Of a DNA stretch of 64,000 bases, positions 1 to 11,607 are shown piece after piece. How positions within the stretch are numbered: position 1 is the first letter of the stretch; each line of letters begins with the position of its first letter. Under the pieces are notes generated by a model that made no database searches, was not told the DNA's origin, and saw nothing but the letters and a program-made list of their open reading frames with translations. The position numbers were made by a program, and so were the translations under genes. Source of the DNA: Clarireedia homoeocarpa (Eukaryota; Ascomycota; Leotiomycetes; Helotiales; Rutstroemiaceae); NCBI GenBank assembly GCA_001465935.1, contig LNKV01000020.1, positions 62,001 through 126,000 on the forward strand, in the 5' to 3' direction.

Positions 1-2919
1 TGCTAAGATTTGAGCTTTTACATCTTGCACCTTTTCGGGAGTTAGGTTTGTTAGTGGTTCTTCGAGGTATTCGAAGAGAACAAGAAGAAGAGTTGAGAAA
101 CGATCCTCGGACCAGGCGGTCTTATTGTCTCGGATCATCCCTTGAAGTTTGCGGAAACCATGGACATCCAGTGACTTGGCTTTGATTTTGGAGATGCCAC
201 TATCGAGCAGCCGCAGGCTTTGCTTCACTTTTTCTGGAGACATAGGTGGGAATTTGGTTGCTTCCGCTCCATCCAGCTCCGTGATTCCATTTCTTGAGAT
301 ATTCATGGCATCTTCATTCACTGGAACTTCTCCCAGAACCAAAGGCGCATCTGCTGGTCGAGGAGTAGTTGAATCATCTGCACTAGAGAAAGGGTCCTCA
401 TAAACTTTTACAGGCTTCAGAGGTGTTTTGATGTCGTCTTCATCAGAAGACTCTATCCGAGGTACTTGAGGAACACTCTCGGACTGCGTCCTCCCCAGAC
501 CCTTGATAGTTGGAACAACCATAGTAAAGTCCTCATTTGCTCGAGTAGGGCTTGAACCGAGTATGGCGGACGATGAAGCTTGCTTAGGTTGGCTAGTAAT
601 GCGTGGCGAAGGTGCAAGCCGGGGGGAAGAAGCTGCAAGTCGGTCGCTAGTACTTTTGGCAGGGCTTGTTTGTATTGAGTGGGCAGTCGGTCTACTAGAA
701 TGGCTAGTATTTGGCCTCGGAACCGTCCCTCTTCTTGGAGAACTATTCGCAACAGGAGTTTTCGATCTTGGAGGCCGAGTTGTAGATGATACCGTCGGGC
801 TTGCATGTGTTTCCTTGGAGGCTTGATTTGGTCGTCTTACTGAATACGGACCAGCCGTTGCCGGTCTTGCAGCTAGTTCCGGTCGTTCTGGTCTTTCCGG
901 CCGCTTGAATTTAGTAGGTCTCATAGGAGCAACAGAGAGACCACCATGAGATGCAGTTGGTTCTTGGCGAGCGGAGCGCGCAGGTGCTGACTCGGGAGCA
1001 TCCGTCTTGGATGATTCTCCCGAGACAGTCCTCATTGGAGAGAAAGTAGACATCGCGGAGCCTGGGCGTGAAGGCATATTCTTCTGAGCTATTTGTGCTT
1101 TCTTCTGAGCCATCATCGTTTCCCGTAAAGTAGGTCTAGGAGGTCCAGTGGTACTTTTAGAGAATCCAAGTCCTGGTCGAGCACCGGCAGTTTCTGTCTT
1201 TTTCGGTGCATTTGGATTATCAGGTGCATTCTCTAGTAAGCGCTGTTGTGTTGGTTCGAGTTTCTCTAAAATACTAAAAGAATGTTAGTCTTTTGCACAT
1301 TACTTCAACACCCTTTTCCACTTACAGATCTGCTCTTGCTGGCCATATTGGGGCAAATGCCCAGTAGGTTGAGCGCATGTTCTCTCTGACTCCTGGATTC
1401 GCATCTGCTAATCCCTTGGTTATACATTTCTCGATGAGCTCAAGACTGCCAGTATGTTCGAGATGATTCTTGTGGTGTCCTTCCTTCTTTAGTAATGTTT
1501 TAAGCCAACCTGTAGCATATGTTCGTGGTTGTACGTTTTTATCTTGGCAAGCGAACCATATGTGCTGCATTATCCGGTGGGTATATGATACATTACTGAT
1601 AATAATATCAACTGTCGCGTTTCCGTTTGCCGAGCTGATCTTTTTGGTGCCACCGCAGAGTTTGATGAGATTTTGCAACAGAATTTCGACCATAGGATCC
1701 AATCCAGGCCCCACATTTCGGGCGACCTCCTGAATGACGCTGCAACCCTCCTTGGACAAACTGGTCCGCAGTGAGTTCACAGCTTTCAAGATTCCATCCA
1801 GAAGACTTTTGATACCAGCAAGGAATGTTTCGCGATAATCTGTGGGCGCATTACCGGCATTCAGTCTTCGTATCTTTGTGCAACTTTGTTCTCTTTTGAG
1901 CCAATTTGCTTCCGATTCCTTGTCCTCAAACCAAACAGCCATATCCCTAAATGTTTCTTCTAGCTCTCTTTGCGTATTTACGTATGCCGGATCTACATGT
2001 TCGACTTTGACCTCTGGTGTTACCGGTCTGGCATTATTGAGGGATGCCACGCTATTGGCTAGAGGGTTTCGCAGAGGGGGGGCTTCGACCTTCTCAGGCT
2101 CCACAACCGACGGAACTCCGGGTGTAAGTTGGTTAGTAATGGTCGCCACAATCGCAGGTCGTACGTTGAAATTCTTCAGTTGCTTTTTAAGATCCGACTT
2201 CGCAGCGGGCGGTGCATCCCTATTTCGAATTAATTTGAGTGAAGCAAGATACCAGAGACGAGGCAGATCCAACTTACTGGAAAAGGGTAATAACAGTATA
2301 CTTCGCAGTATCCCTTACCATACCATCCGCATCTTCAAGTAGTTCCATCAGTGTAGTTACGAAGCTCTTGAAAGGCATGCCATGATCTTGGTGCATCTGT
2401 CCAACGATATTAGCAGCCGCCATAGACTCGCAGATTGTGTATTCAAGAGCGTACCTGCACAATCCAATTCATCGAAGCTTCCTTCATCCTAGCATTCTTT
2501 CCCACTAAACCAGCATTCTTCACGATTCTTTCCACGTCCATAGGAGCTGGTTTCCAAAAAGTTGTGAGACATTGCGCAGCAAGTTGTCTGTACTTATCCT
2601 TCGGGTCTCCCATCTTTTCGATCACTTGAGGTAGTGTCCGCGCAGCTTCCTTCACAATGTATCTTGGCTCCTGGCGCGAGAGTCTAGTCAGGAGATGGTT
2701 GAGAGTAGAAAAGCCAGCGTTGACCAGCGCGGCGTGTTGTGAGGATAGCGCTATGCGCAGAGACTCGAATAGCGATAGTATGCATGGTTCCGGGACGTTA
2801 TGTTGTTTGATGCCAGATTTGATATTATTGATTTGGTTGACTTTCGCATCGACTGAAGCATCCGTTCGTAGTATTGCCAGCAGGTTTGCGACTTGATCCT
2901 CGGTGATCTTTTCACCCAT
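1..2919 (-). CDS. stu1: Stu1/CLASP microtubule-associated protein (3' part outside window)
   Basis: CLASP-family plus-end protein that stabilises microtubules at kinetochores and the spindle. Four exons fit by frame and splice signals: 2919-2455, 2396-2278, 2219-1326 and 1273 to beyond the left edge. The introns are 58, 58 and 52 bp, each GT..AG, the first and last with clear GCTAAT/ACTAAC branch points. About 917 residues are visible. Residues 1-195 are alpha-helical HEAT/TOG-like. About 275-490 match the CLASP N-terminal domain, with a characteristic TYWAFAPIWPARAD ending. The rest is Ser/Pro/Arg-rich and disordered, with KFKRPERPERPE-type basic tracts expected to bind microtubules. The frame stays open to base 1, so the C-terminal TOG region lies outside. 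At 1325-1274 an alternative downstream AG would break the frame, so the upstream AG is used. It is divergent from the gene at 3501. Confidence 0.93.
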
Positions 2920-3500
2920 GGTTGACTGAGGTGGGGGTGAATTGAAGAAACCGTGGAGATCAACTCTTGAGCTATGCTATGTATCTGTTGATGTGCTGTC
3001 AGTAGCTGCGCGGGTAAAGGAGTTTATGCTATGTTGCACTTGGTGGTGTGGCGATGATACATTGCACAAGATGAATGTTGAACGGTTTAAGATTTATGTT
3101 TCACTCACCAGGTGTTTGTACGTTTGGCAGATTAAATGCAAGATTTGGGGTTTCGATATAATTCTGTCGCGTCAAAACAAATTGCGGTTGCCCGGGCGAA
3201 GCCGCGCTAGTCCCGAAACCGAACATTGCAGAATATCCCTGCATAAGCAAAATAGCGATTTTGCTTCAGAGGAGGTTACATCCAAATATTGTCCTACATT
3301 CCGCGACAGTTTTCATCCCTTACTCACAAGGGACGATGGTAAGCTATATTTCTGCATTCTACTCTGATATACCCAGAACTCGTCAATTTAAGGCCAAGCA
3401 ATCTATTGCGCTATCATAATCCCAGCATTGAGGTACTGTGAAGGGATCCTTGCTTGCAGAACACCTTGTCTAGGCCTGGACCTTACACCTCACCCGCATC
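2920..3500. promoter_or_regulatory. Divergent intergenic region between stu1 and the BSP-like gene
   Basis: The 581 bp separate two start codons pointing away from each other, so the stretch must hold both promoters. No TATA box, strong motif or RNA gene is evident. The open frame at 2942-3367 has no family resemblance and is treated as chance. Confidence 0.5.
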
Positions 3501-4448
3501 ATGCCCACTCCCCCCGCAACAAGTCCACTTCCTCCACCCGTTTTCATGCCTCAGATATCTCGTGCTCCGTCGGCAACACCGTCTCCAATACCAATGCCTC
3601 CCACCGAAAAGAAGTCGTCAAGTTCAACCTCCGAACACGAGAACTCAATGGAGTCTACAAAGTTCTCTCTGCCTAAGTTACGCCTTGAGATACGCGATCT
3701 CAATCATGCCGGATCGCAGGTGTTCCTGACCGCCGTTATGGCGGATACCGCCCTCGCAACTGCTGTTCGTAGCGTTCTCACCTTGCTTTATGAATCTCCG
3801 ACCTGTCCCACCACTACTGTCCCGCCCACACGCTCCGTCACCCTCATCTTATGTGCAATGGAAGGTGTCGCATACACTACTGGCAATGATCTGGATAACG
3901 ACCATAAGGAAATACACTTCTCGTTGGATTACATACAACATGCAATTGCGTCAGAGCGAAAGAAACATGAGATAATGGGAGTCTTGACCCATGAGATGGT
4001 ACATTGCTATCAATACGATGCGTTTGGGACTTGCCCTGGTGGTTTGATTGAAGGAATAGCGGACTGGGTCCGACTTAATGCTGAATTAAGTCCACCACAC
4101 TGGAAGAAGGAAGCCGGTGGTAAATGGGACTCAGGTTACCAACATACAGGGTACTTCTTAGAGTATCTAGAGAAGAGGTTCGGGAAGGGAACCATTAGAA
4201 GGATGAATGAGAAGTTGAGAATCGAAAGGTATGAAGAGAAGCGCTTCTGGACAGAGCTATGTGGGAGGCCGGTCGAGCAACTGTGGAAAGACTATACAGA
4301 ACATCTGGAAAAAGAAGAACGGAAAGCCTCAGAGGAAGAATGCGTTCTTGTTGAGAAAGAAGATGCCACCGTTCCCAAGACTGGAGCGACTCCTACCGTA
4401 GTTGAAAAGGAAGAGACGAACGGTTCCACATCAGATGTGAAGTCCTAG
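3501..4448 (+). CDS. Basic secretory protein (BSP) family peptidase-like protein
   Basis: Intronless 315-residue protein. Residues 1-50 are Pro/Ser-rich and look disordered. From about 57 to 275 it resembles the plant and bacterial BSP peptidase family (PF04450). Visible motifs are the zinc-binding HEMVH at 164-168 and a downstream LIEGIADWVR segment, together the extended HExxH..E/D arrangement of this family, then a GYFLEYLEKRFG helix. The acidic C-terminal tail (about 280-315) is low complexity. There is no signal peptide, so unlike plant BSPs it is probably intracellular. The start at 3501 is the first in-frame ATG. Substrate and physiological role are unknown. Metal binding is inferred from the motif. 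Confidence 0.85.
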   Translation: MPTPPATSPLPPPVFMPQISRAPSATPSPIPMPPTEKKSSSSTSEHENSMESTKFSLPKLRLEIRDLNHAGSQVFLTAVMADTALATAVRSVLTLLYESPTCPTTTVPPTRSVTLILCAMEGVAYTTGNDLDNDHKEIHFSLDYIQHAIASERKKHEIMGVLTHEMVHCYQYDAFGTCPGGLIEGIADWVRLNAELSPPHWKKEAGGKWDSGYQHTGYFLEYLEKRFGKGTIRRMNEKLRIERYEEKRFWTELCGRPVEQLWKDYTEHLEKEERKASEEECVLVEKEDATVPKTGATPTVVEKEETNGSTSDVKS

Positions 4449-4660
4449 GCCACTAGAATTCAGGGAAAGACGCTGTTCGTTGTAGAGTTTACCAACATAG
4501 CACGGATCGTGTATTGTAAGTACAGAATTATTGCTACTCGATACCCAATATATACATATCTACTACTCTCATCCCCTAGGCGATGGCTTTAATCCCGTTG
4601 ACATAACCAGCACTGTTTCTTGCGTGGAAGATTTGCGCCTAATTCGTTTAGTGGTGTCTA

Positions 4661-4981
4661 CTAACATTCATGGGTTTCACTGGTAGAACCTGAAGATTCT
4701 CTTTCACTGGTAGAACCTGAAGATTCTCCTTTAGTGGAGCCATCATTCGAGTTTGGAGAAGTGATGTTTGATGAGCTATCTTCTGATTTAAGGCCAAGTC
4801 TGGTTCTGTAGTACGTTAGCTCATCTTCATAGCGGCTAAAGAAAGTTGGATCTTACGGGCTCTCTTTATATTGAAGAACAGCATTATACCTTACTTTTCC
4901 GCACGTGAAAGAGAAGGAGATATCTTTTCCATTCTTCATGAGGTTACTCAGGATCTCGCCGGCTGTTGGTTTGGTTGCCAT
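4661..4981 (-). CDS. Small two-exon hypothetical protein (89 aa)
   Basis: Proposed exons are 4981-4857 and 4805-4661, joined by a 51-bp intron with GTAAGA donor, GCTAAC branch and CTACAG acceptor. The joined frame reads from ATG to TAG without interruption. The N-terminal half (MATKPTAGEILSNLMKNGKD onwards) looks like folded protein. The C-terminal half is Ser/Gly/Thr/Glu-rich and contains a 9-residue unit (ESSGSTSE plus R or T) present twice, from a 27-bp tandem duplication. It is not recognised as a known family. It lies convergent to the BSP-like gene, 212 bp away. Support is splice-signal and frame continuity only; without splicing the first frame ends after 42 codons. Confidence 0.45.
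4674..4728. repeat. 27-bp tandem duplication inside the small hypothetical gene
   Basis: Two adjacent, virtually identical 27-bp units (beginning TTTCACTGGTAGAACC on the + strand). The period is a multiple of three, so it preserves the reading frame and duplicates nine residues. Confidence 0.85.
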
Positions 4982-6408
4982 TTTGAGTATCGAGCGGTTA
5001 ATAGGGGTGTTGACCGATGAAGAAAAATGCTATGTGCCGGATACCAATTGAATAGTGTGCGGGTACTTGAGATACGAGTTCGTATGGACGTTGAGTATTG
5101 AGATTCACAAAAACATTTTTACTAAAGATACCAAAGACCCAGAAGATATATTGCAATCATAATCATTTGGACTGAATTGCCCTCTTTAGCTTTCTACCAA
5201 ATGGCGACATGTTTTGGTCGTCTTGTAAGGCTGGACTAATTCCGAAAGAGACCAAGCTCAGACGAATAGCTAAACAGCAAAAGCTCTAGAATCATCAGTT
5301 GCATGTACCGCGGCTAACAACTATACTTCACAATTTGAATTATCATGACTCGAGCTGGAGACCACGATGAAACCAAAGAGATTGTTTTTCCCTTTTCCTT
5401 TTAGCCTTCACAGGTCAGCTCACGCAGATCAGCTCGTCAGCCAGATACCATACAGGCCTAATGCATATCCAGTATCTTGCATCGGATATCCGGATAAGGA
5501 GGAACCTACCTCCCCAGACTGTAGAACACCTCACACTACCACAGCTCCTGTTTGTGGAGATTGGCATTACGACGATGATATCTACCACCAACCATAAGCA
5601 ATAAGAGATAGTATCTGGCTATGCACCTATGTAATGGGTGCATTGATGCGACAGTGCTCTTCGCGAATCTTACCTGGACACGCAGACTACCGAGTATGCA
5701 AGGTCCATGGCGAAGGCTCCGCGCGCAAGGAGAGTTCCCATGGACTTTGTAGATGTCATGAAAATTCGCAGTACGGAAACAGTTAGACCATGACTTCTTT
5801 TACGTTTGCAGCGCTTTCTAAAGGGAGAAACATGCCAATTATAATAATGATCCCACGAGGGATGCAAGCATCCCAGGGCAAAGGGCGGTTCAGCTGCCTC
5901 ATGCGGTGTTTTGACGAGACAGCGGCGGTTATACAAGCGGCGCAATACATGGGCTTTTCCATGGATTTGTGGGTTTGGTGGGTTATAGGATTGTCACGCC
6001 CACGACTGCAGCGCGCAAAGAATGGGAGAAGGGGAGAAGGGGAGAAGGGTGTCTAGAGTTCCAATCAAGCCTTTCCACCATTACGGCTCCTTTCCATTAC
6101 GGCTCCGTTGCATCTATCCACGAGCCGGCCTAGTACAGCTCCGGTAGGTAGGCATGCGCATTCAATTCTTCCCCCCCCATTGTTCATTGTCTACCTCCCC
6201 GGTATATTACTCAAGCTATATAAGCATTCGCCCGCAGTCCCGTTCCCCGTTCCATTGTAATCTTAACAACCCTCCTACTGTTCTCTTCATTCTGCACCGT
6301 AACTGTAGAACTAACATCTCACAATCAATTTGTGTGGAACTGCCATTGTCCTTAGTTCCCCTCCCCTCCCCTCTTCCCCTCTTCCTCTCTTCCCTCACAC
6401 CCAACAAG
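4982..6408. other. Intergenic region upstream of the membrane-protein gene
   Basis: About 1.4 kb without a convincing gene. Frames at 5367-5597, 5670-5945 and 5790-6056 lack family resemblance or splice partners. The last 250 bp (about 6150-6408) become strongly pyrimidine-rich on the + strand, as is common for fungal promoter/5' leader DNA just upstream of a start. Confidence 0.5.
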
Positions 6409-8049
6409 ATGCCATTCATTGTTTCTCCAGGTACGTTTTACATTTACGTGTACGGTCCCTCGGCTCCGGCTACAAGCCACAAATCATGCCCGTGATTAGC
6501 TGGATTTGGAGCTTGAAAGCTCGGATTCTGGTCCTGTGATAGGTGCAGATCACATGTGAACCCTGCAAAGCAAGTGGCGCTGGTCTACGCAATACTGGTT
6601 GAGGCAACCACCAGAAAATCAGCCGTCGTTTCTATCCTATCCTCTTTAAAACATCCTCCGAAACCTCGAGAATTTCTTTTTCTTTCCTCTTCGTGCTTTT
6701 GCGTGCGAAGATCTCTCTTGTTATTTGGTGTTTGCAATTAATTCTTTTGCCATCGAGTACATCATCTGAGGAAATATGCCTAATCATCCCGTTGTGGTTT
6801 CAGGTGCGATCATTGTGGTGTCTGTAGCTGTAGCTGTAAGTTTCCCCTCCTTCAATCGATTATCGCCCACCTCGCCCCTGCGTGCCAAAATTCCGATAAC
6901 GAATACCATGTCCTAACTTGAAAACCAAAGGCGGCGATTACTCTCTATGAATCGGAACAAGCTCGTCAATTCGCACAAGATGTCCGTCGAAGATTAGCCC
7001 TCGCTTTACATTCCCTCGGCGATGAAATCAATCCAAATCCGCGACAGCCTCGATTCAATCGACCGGAAGATGCTGAAGGTTTCATGCAAAGTACGGCGGA
7101 AGCTGGCGTGGACGCGGACGAGGAAAGTCGGAGGAGACAAAGAGAAGAACTGATGTATTGGAATGCGGTACACTTGGCAAAACTGGAGAAGGAGAAGAAG
7201 ATGAACGAAACGGAAAAACGGCCTACCAGTAACAGAAGTCGAGGTTCGAGCTTCGAAGATTTCTTACAAGAAGATCCGAATGCTGAAAAGGGAACTTTTG
7301 TCTACAATACTGGGACTGATATCAACAAGCAAGCTGAAGAAGGTCTCACTCATCGTCGTGGTGTTAGAGGTTTGGATCGGTCGACTATCTATGCCAACCC
7401 ATTTGCGGACGAACATGGTATTGATTCGGAGGAACAACAAGCTATGGATAGAAGTTTAATGTCTCCCGAGACGGACGAGAAATACGAAACCGACTCGGAA
7501 GGATTATACAGTGCACACGATCAACCTCTTCGAACAAAACAAAGCACTGCAACTCTTGGCCCAGCTAACACCACCGCCCATGAAGAAACCGAAACTTTAG
7601 TTGATGTATCCGAGGCCGACCCACCAGTATCTGTTCCTACCTACGAACCCATGCAAGTCGATACCACTATATACACCAACCGAGCACAAGACAATGAAAA
7701 CCCATTCGCATCCATTCACGCCTGGGCCAACGACTCTCAACCCGGTTTCTACTCCCCTCTCCCCGTCACCCCACAAGAAGAGCCCACAACCCCCACCTCC
7801 ACCCATCACACCCAGTTAACCCCACCCTCACCTATGTTCTCCGACTCAGACGAAGTTTCCCTTCCCGGCCAAGCCACTCCCACGGACTCTATATCCCTCG
7901 CCGGCTCAGGGGAAGAAGTATGGCAGCCAAGAAGCGGTGCTACGAGCGAAGCGGATTTCATGAGCGTAGATGGTGGCATTACTACCCCGGATACGTGGAC
8001 AGAGGTTGGCAGCATGGTTAGCGAGAATGATGTTGGTTTGCAGCATTAG
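6409..8049 (+). CDS. Single-pass membrane protein of unknown function, with micro-exon
   Basis: Preferred exons are 6409-6430 (22 nt), 6804-6835 (32 nt) and 6931-8049, giving 390 residues. The first intron ends in CCTAATCAT...TTTCAG, a textbook branch point plus acceptor, and the G|GT junction keeps the frame. The second intron is 95 bp with a CCTAAC branch. The product starts MPFIVSPGAIIVV, one N-terminal transmembrane segment (about residues 6-22), followed by a helical QARQFAQDVRRRLALALHSL stretch. A long acidic, Ser/Thr/Pro-rich disordered tail includes an NPFASIHAW motif. An alternative start at 6776 would read the end of intron 1 as coding (MPNHPVVVSG...) in the same frame. The architecture suggests an organelle or ER membrane anchor with a cytosolic tail; no function is assigned. 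Confidence 0.75.
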
Positions 8050-8844
8050 ACTTTGAGATAAAGAAAATGCTTTGCGAGCAAGTTTAGCTTAGCGTGGCGT
8101 TGTGAGACGGACAGGAATGGAATGGAATGATTAAGTTGGTGTAAGGACTGGATTGCATGGAAACTGCATGGATTGGTACATACATAAACAAACACATACA
8201 TTACAGATGGATTGAAATTGATGGAATGAAATGGGATATAGGATAGGACTGCCTGTGTATGGATATCTAGTATTATGGAGTTGGGCTTGTTTTGTCTCTT
8301 GAAGGGGGGTGGGTTGGCGTATTTTGTACCTAGGAAGGAATTGAAAGGAAGGAAGGGGATTAGGTTAGGTCACGTTGATTAAATTGCAAAGCACTTACTT
8401 CTTTTTCTTGGCCGTTCGAGAGATCTCCATGAGATAGAGAGAATACATTGGTTGAACGTAAACCTTGTATATTTATCATAAATTAGCACTATAAACTACA
8501 AGTAAGTTACTATATGTTATATTCAATATCCTATAACATTGCATGAGTTATCTAAAACTAAGAATACTTATAACTACTACAGTGTAGTGCAAGTGAAGTG
8601 AAGTCTTGTATACAATACAATACAATACATACTATTCAAACCCCTGTTCCCCGTCGAGAAAGATAGCCTTGGTATCGTACATAGATGAATAAATACATTA
8701 TTAGTATGAACTTAGTTATGATGAAACAATAAAATATATACAGAAGAATGCAAAAACGGAAGAATGATTAAAACCCCTCGATTCTATCCTATCCCAGCAT
8801 ATCCAATCACCACACAAACAAGGTTCCTTCGCCATTCTCAAGCA
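8050..8844. other. Convergent 3' intergenic region
   Basis: AT-rich DNA between two gene ends, rich in short near-repeats (ggaatgg, aatacaatac). No gene or terminator structure is recognisable. Confidence 0.5.
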
Positions 8845-11089
8845 TCAAGAAGGTACGCCCTCATAAACCCACTCCCCGTCGCCATCCGCGCCTATGCCGC
8901 CCCACCCCATCCCTCTCCCCCTACTCCGTCTGCTCCGTCCCCGGACCCTCCGCCCTGCACACCGCCCCATTAATGCTAGCCCTGTTAGCACTAGCACGAT
9001 GATCGCCGCGATCGTCGGGACTAGCACTTGTTGCCGGATGAGGGCGTCGTCGTCGTCGAGCGAGGAGTACGGACACGTGGCGTTGGGGCCGCCGGGGACC
9101 CAGCACGAGGGGAGGGAGAGAGAGGAGAGGTCGATGAAGATGTGGGGGTGGAGGGGGGAGGAGTCGTGGGAGGTATGGGATTGGGGGTTGTGGGATGAGA
9201 GGGCGTGGAGGTCGGGAGAAGAGGAGTCGGAGGAGGTGGCGGTGGTGGAATTGGGAGACAGGAGGAGGGAAAGATATGAGTTTTCGAGGGCGGTGCGTGG
9301 GACTGAGAAGGTGTATGGTTCGGGGCAGGCTGACTCGGCGTAGCTGTATGAGGTGGGGTATGTAGAGAGAGTCCACTATGCGTCCATCAACAATTAGCAA
9401 TTCATATTTCCAATTACATATCGGAGGAACATGAAAAACCGGAGCGAAGTTACTAAACTAAACTAAAAGTACTTGTGCTGCACTCACATTATAAGGCTGC
9501 CCCGGCGCTCTACAAGCCGCATACAATTTTTCCGAACAATCAGTCACGACCCAGCGATAATTCAAATCAGGTGCGATAGCAGCACAGCGAAAAAGCGAGG
9601 AATCTGTATTACTGGGTGCGGAGGAGGCGTTGCGTGGTTCGTTGGGGGCCCAGGACCAGAGAGTGGCGTAGCTGAAGGCTTGGTAGGGGTGGTAGTCTGA
9701 GCGGGCAGTGGCGTTCAGGAGGGTGCTGTTGAGGAAAGGAGAGATGCCACAGGTAGTGAGGGAGGCGGCGAGGTGCAGGAGAGAGGAGAGCTTGGATGTT
9801 AGAGTTGTGGGGTAGGGGAAGTTGGGGACAGTGGAGAGGGTTGCCCAGGAGGAGTTGCTGCTGGACAGGGAGGTGCTGCTGTTGGTTAGGAAACAGCCGC
9901 TTTTTAGATCGCCGGTGGCGGTAGCGGAGACGGTATCGGACTGGGAGGTGGACATGTAATCGTGGGGGAAGATTGTGCTGGCGTCGGCGCCGAAATTGTA
10001 GTCTGACATTTGGGGATCGACAGAGCCGAACTGGAGAAGGAGACGTTTGCTGCGGGAGAATTCGATGTAGCTTTCTGATGGCCAGCCGTCTTCTGTTGAC
10101 ACGATCCCATCTTCATTGGTGGTGGTTGTGTAATAGTCTTGTACGGGCCAGTATCTTTGTAATACCGAATACCATGACGTGTTTAAGTTTGTTCGATCAG
10201 TTCTTAGGTTTTCAGGGGTGTACATGTATGCTGATAGATTTGCCGAGAATAGTGCTCCCAGAGTGTCTAAAGTTGATGGGAGGATAGTCGGTTCTGGAGC
10301 GGGTCCATTGATGTTTAAGGCTGATTTGACGGCGTGGATATTCAATGTTATGGACAAGAGATGCGCTGCTAAGGTGTTTTGAGTCTCTTGAAGATAGTCC
10401 ACCAGTTGGCTTATGAGTATGGAGAGGTTGATGGTTGCAGTGCAAGTATATTGTCCGATGTTATATAATGGTGCGTTGGGAGAATCTGGTATAACTGAAA
10501 TCTCGGGAAGTACTGGCCCGAGAGAGGTTGCGCTTACTGATGTTGTGGAGGAAGAGTCCGAGCTAGACGAGACACTGGAAATAAATGTAGAGGACCCAGA
10601 ACTCGGAGAAGTAGACGAAGTGGTTGATTCACTCATCTCCTGTCTCACAAGAAGATTTGTAGTGGCTTCAGCAGAAGTAAGAGCTATTGTACTGGAAGAC
10701 AAGCTCGATGTGGTGGTTGGAGTCGCTGATGGAACGACCGGGGAGATAGAGGCTGGTAGAGCAACAGGACAAAAGCTCCATACTTGTCGCCTTTGGTCCC
10801 AGTACAGATCCACTTCTAATCTTCGGAAGCCACTGGCCAGCAGATTTGAAAGACAATCCGCTGAATTATCATCTTCATATCGGAAAAATGGGAAACAAGC
10901 AGCCGTGAGAGAAATACCTGGTGCTGTAACAAAATTGATCGGGACCGTCAACCCCAGATCTCTTTGGGACTAAGAAATACATTAATGAACACTCTCAACC
11001 GAAGACATGTTATCATGACGCACCAAGAAAGCCGTATCATACGGGGATGCTGGGAGGGCATCTGGATTCGGCTCATAGTCCTCGCTCAT
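8845..11089 (-). CDS. MTC6: Maintenance of telomere capping protein 6
   Basis: Three exons, 11089-11024, 10969-9488 and 9375-8845, with introns of 54 and 112 bp, encode 692 residues. The first exon gives MSEDYEPNPDALPASPYDTA and joins in phase to SQRDLGLTVPINFVTAPG. This opening, followed by FPFFRYEDDNSADCLSN, recalls the Mtc6 family. In yeast the family is linked genetically to telomere capping, with unknown biochemistry. The middle is Ser/Thr-rich, with many N-x-S/T glycosylation sequons. Near the C-terminus is a Cys-containing luminal segment (CWVPGGPNATCPY). One transmembrane helix follows (about 633-653, VLVPTIAAIIVLVLTGLALM), then a short Arg-rich cytosolic tail. This suggests a type I membrane glycoprotein. 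In-frame TAA lies upstream of the chosen ATG. Divergent from SEC62. Confidence 0.92.
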
Positions 11090-11607
11090 ATCGCCGTCGA
11101 TAGAGTCTACTTGACAATCTTAACGCAGCTCTTTTTAAGCCGCCTGTCCGAGCATCCGGAAGCAGTCAAAGCGGATTGCTAGAATTGGCCAATTCTCTGT
11201 ACGGTAAACACCATCTCCAGCAAAACGCGGTAGCCCGACAACAACAATGAACAATTTCAGACTTCAATTGATATACATGGAATGAGAAGAAAAGATATGT
11301 ACACGGGAATCAAGGAAGACTTCTTCATTTACCGCTTGGTATGTCTTTGATATCGTCTGCATAACTTAGTACGGGAGACAATACCGAGGTAGGTTTGGTC
11401 AATGCTTAATGCCCCACTAAAATAAGAATGTCAAAGCTTTGGGCGCAGAATGTGGCTGAAATGTTCCCACTTGAACGCCACTAAGAGATTTGGACAGATA
11501 GAGGTTCCTGCGCTTTTGTCCGCTTCACTACTTCATCATCATTCTGTCCACTTCCAAACTATTTTCTCCTTACTTCATAGTATCGCTTTCGATCTGCGAC
11601 TCTCCAT
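11090..11607. promoter_or_regulatory. Divergent promoter region MTC6 / SEC62
   Basis: The 518 bp between two divergent start codons must carry both promoters. The 100 bp before SEC62 are CT-rich. No further motif stands out. Confidence 0.5.

Noticed and set aside
1260..1273. Downstream AG acceptors at the third stu1 intron
   Set aside because: They shift the frame away from the EKLEPTQQRLLENAPDN continuation; the AG at 1275-1274 keeps it.
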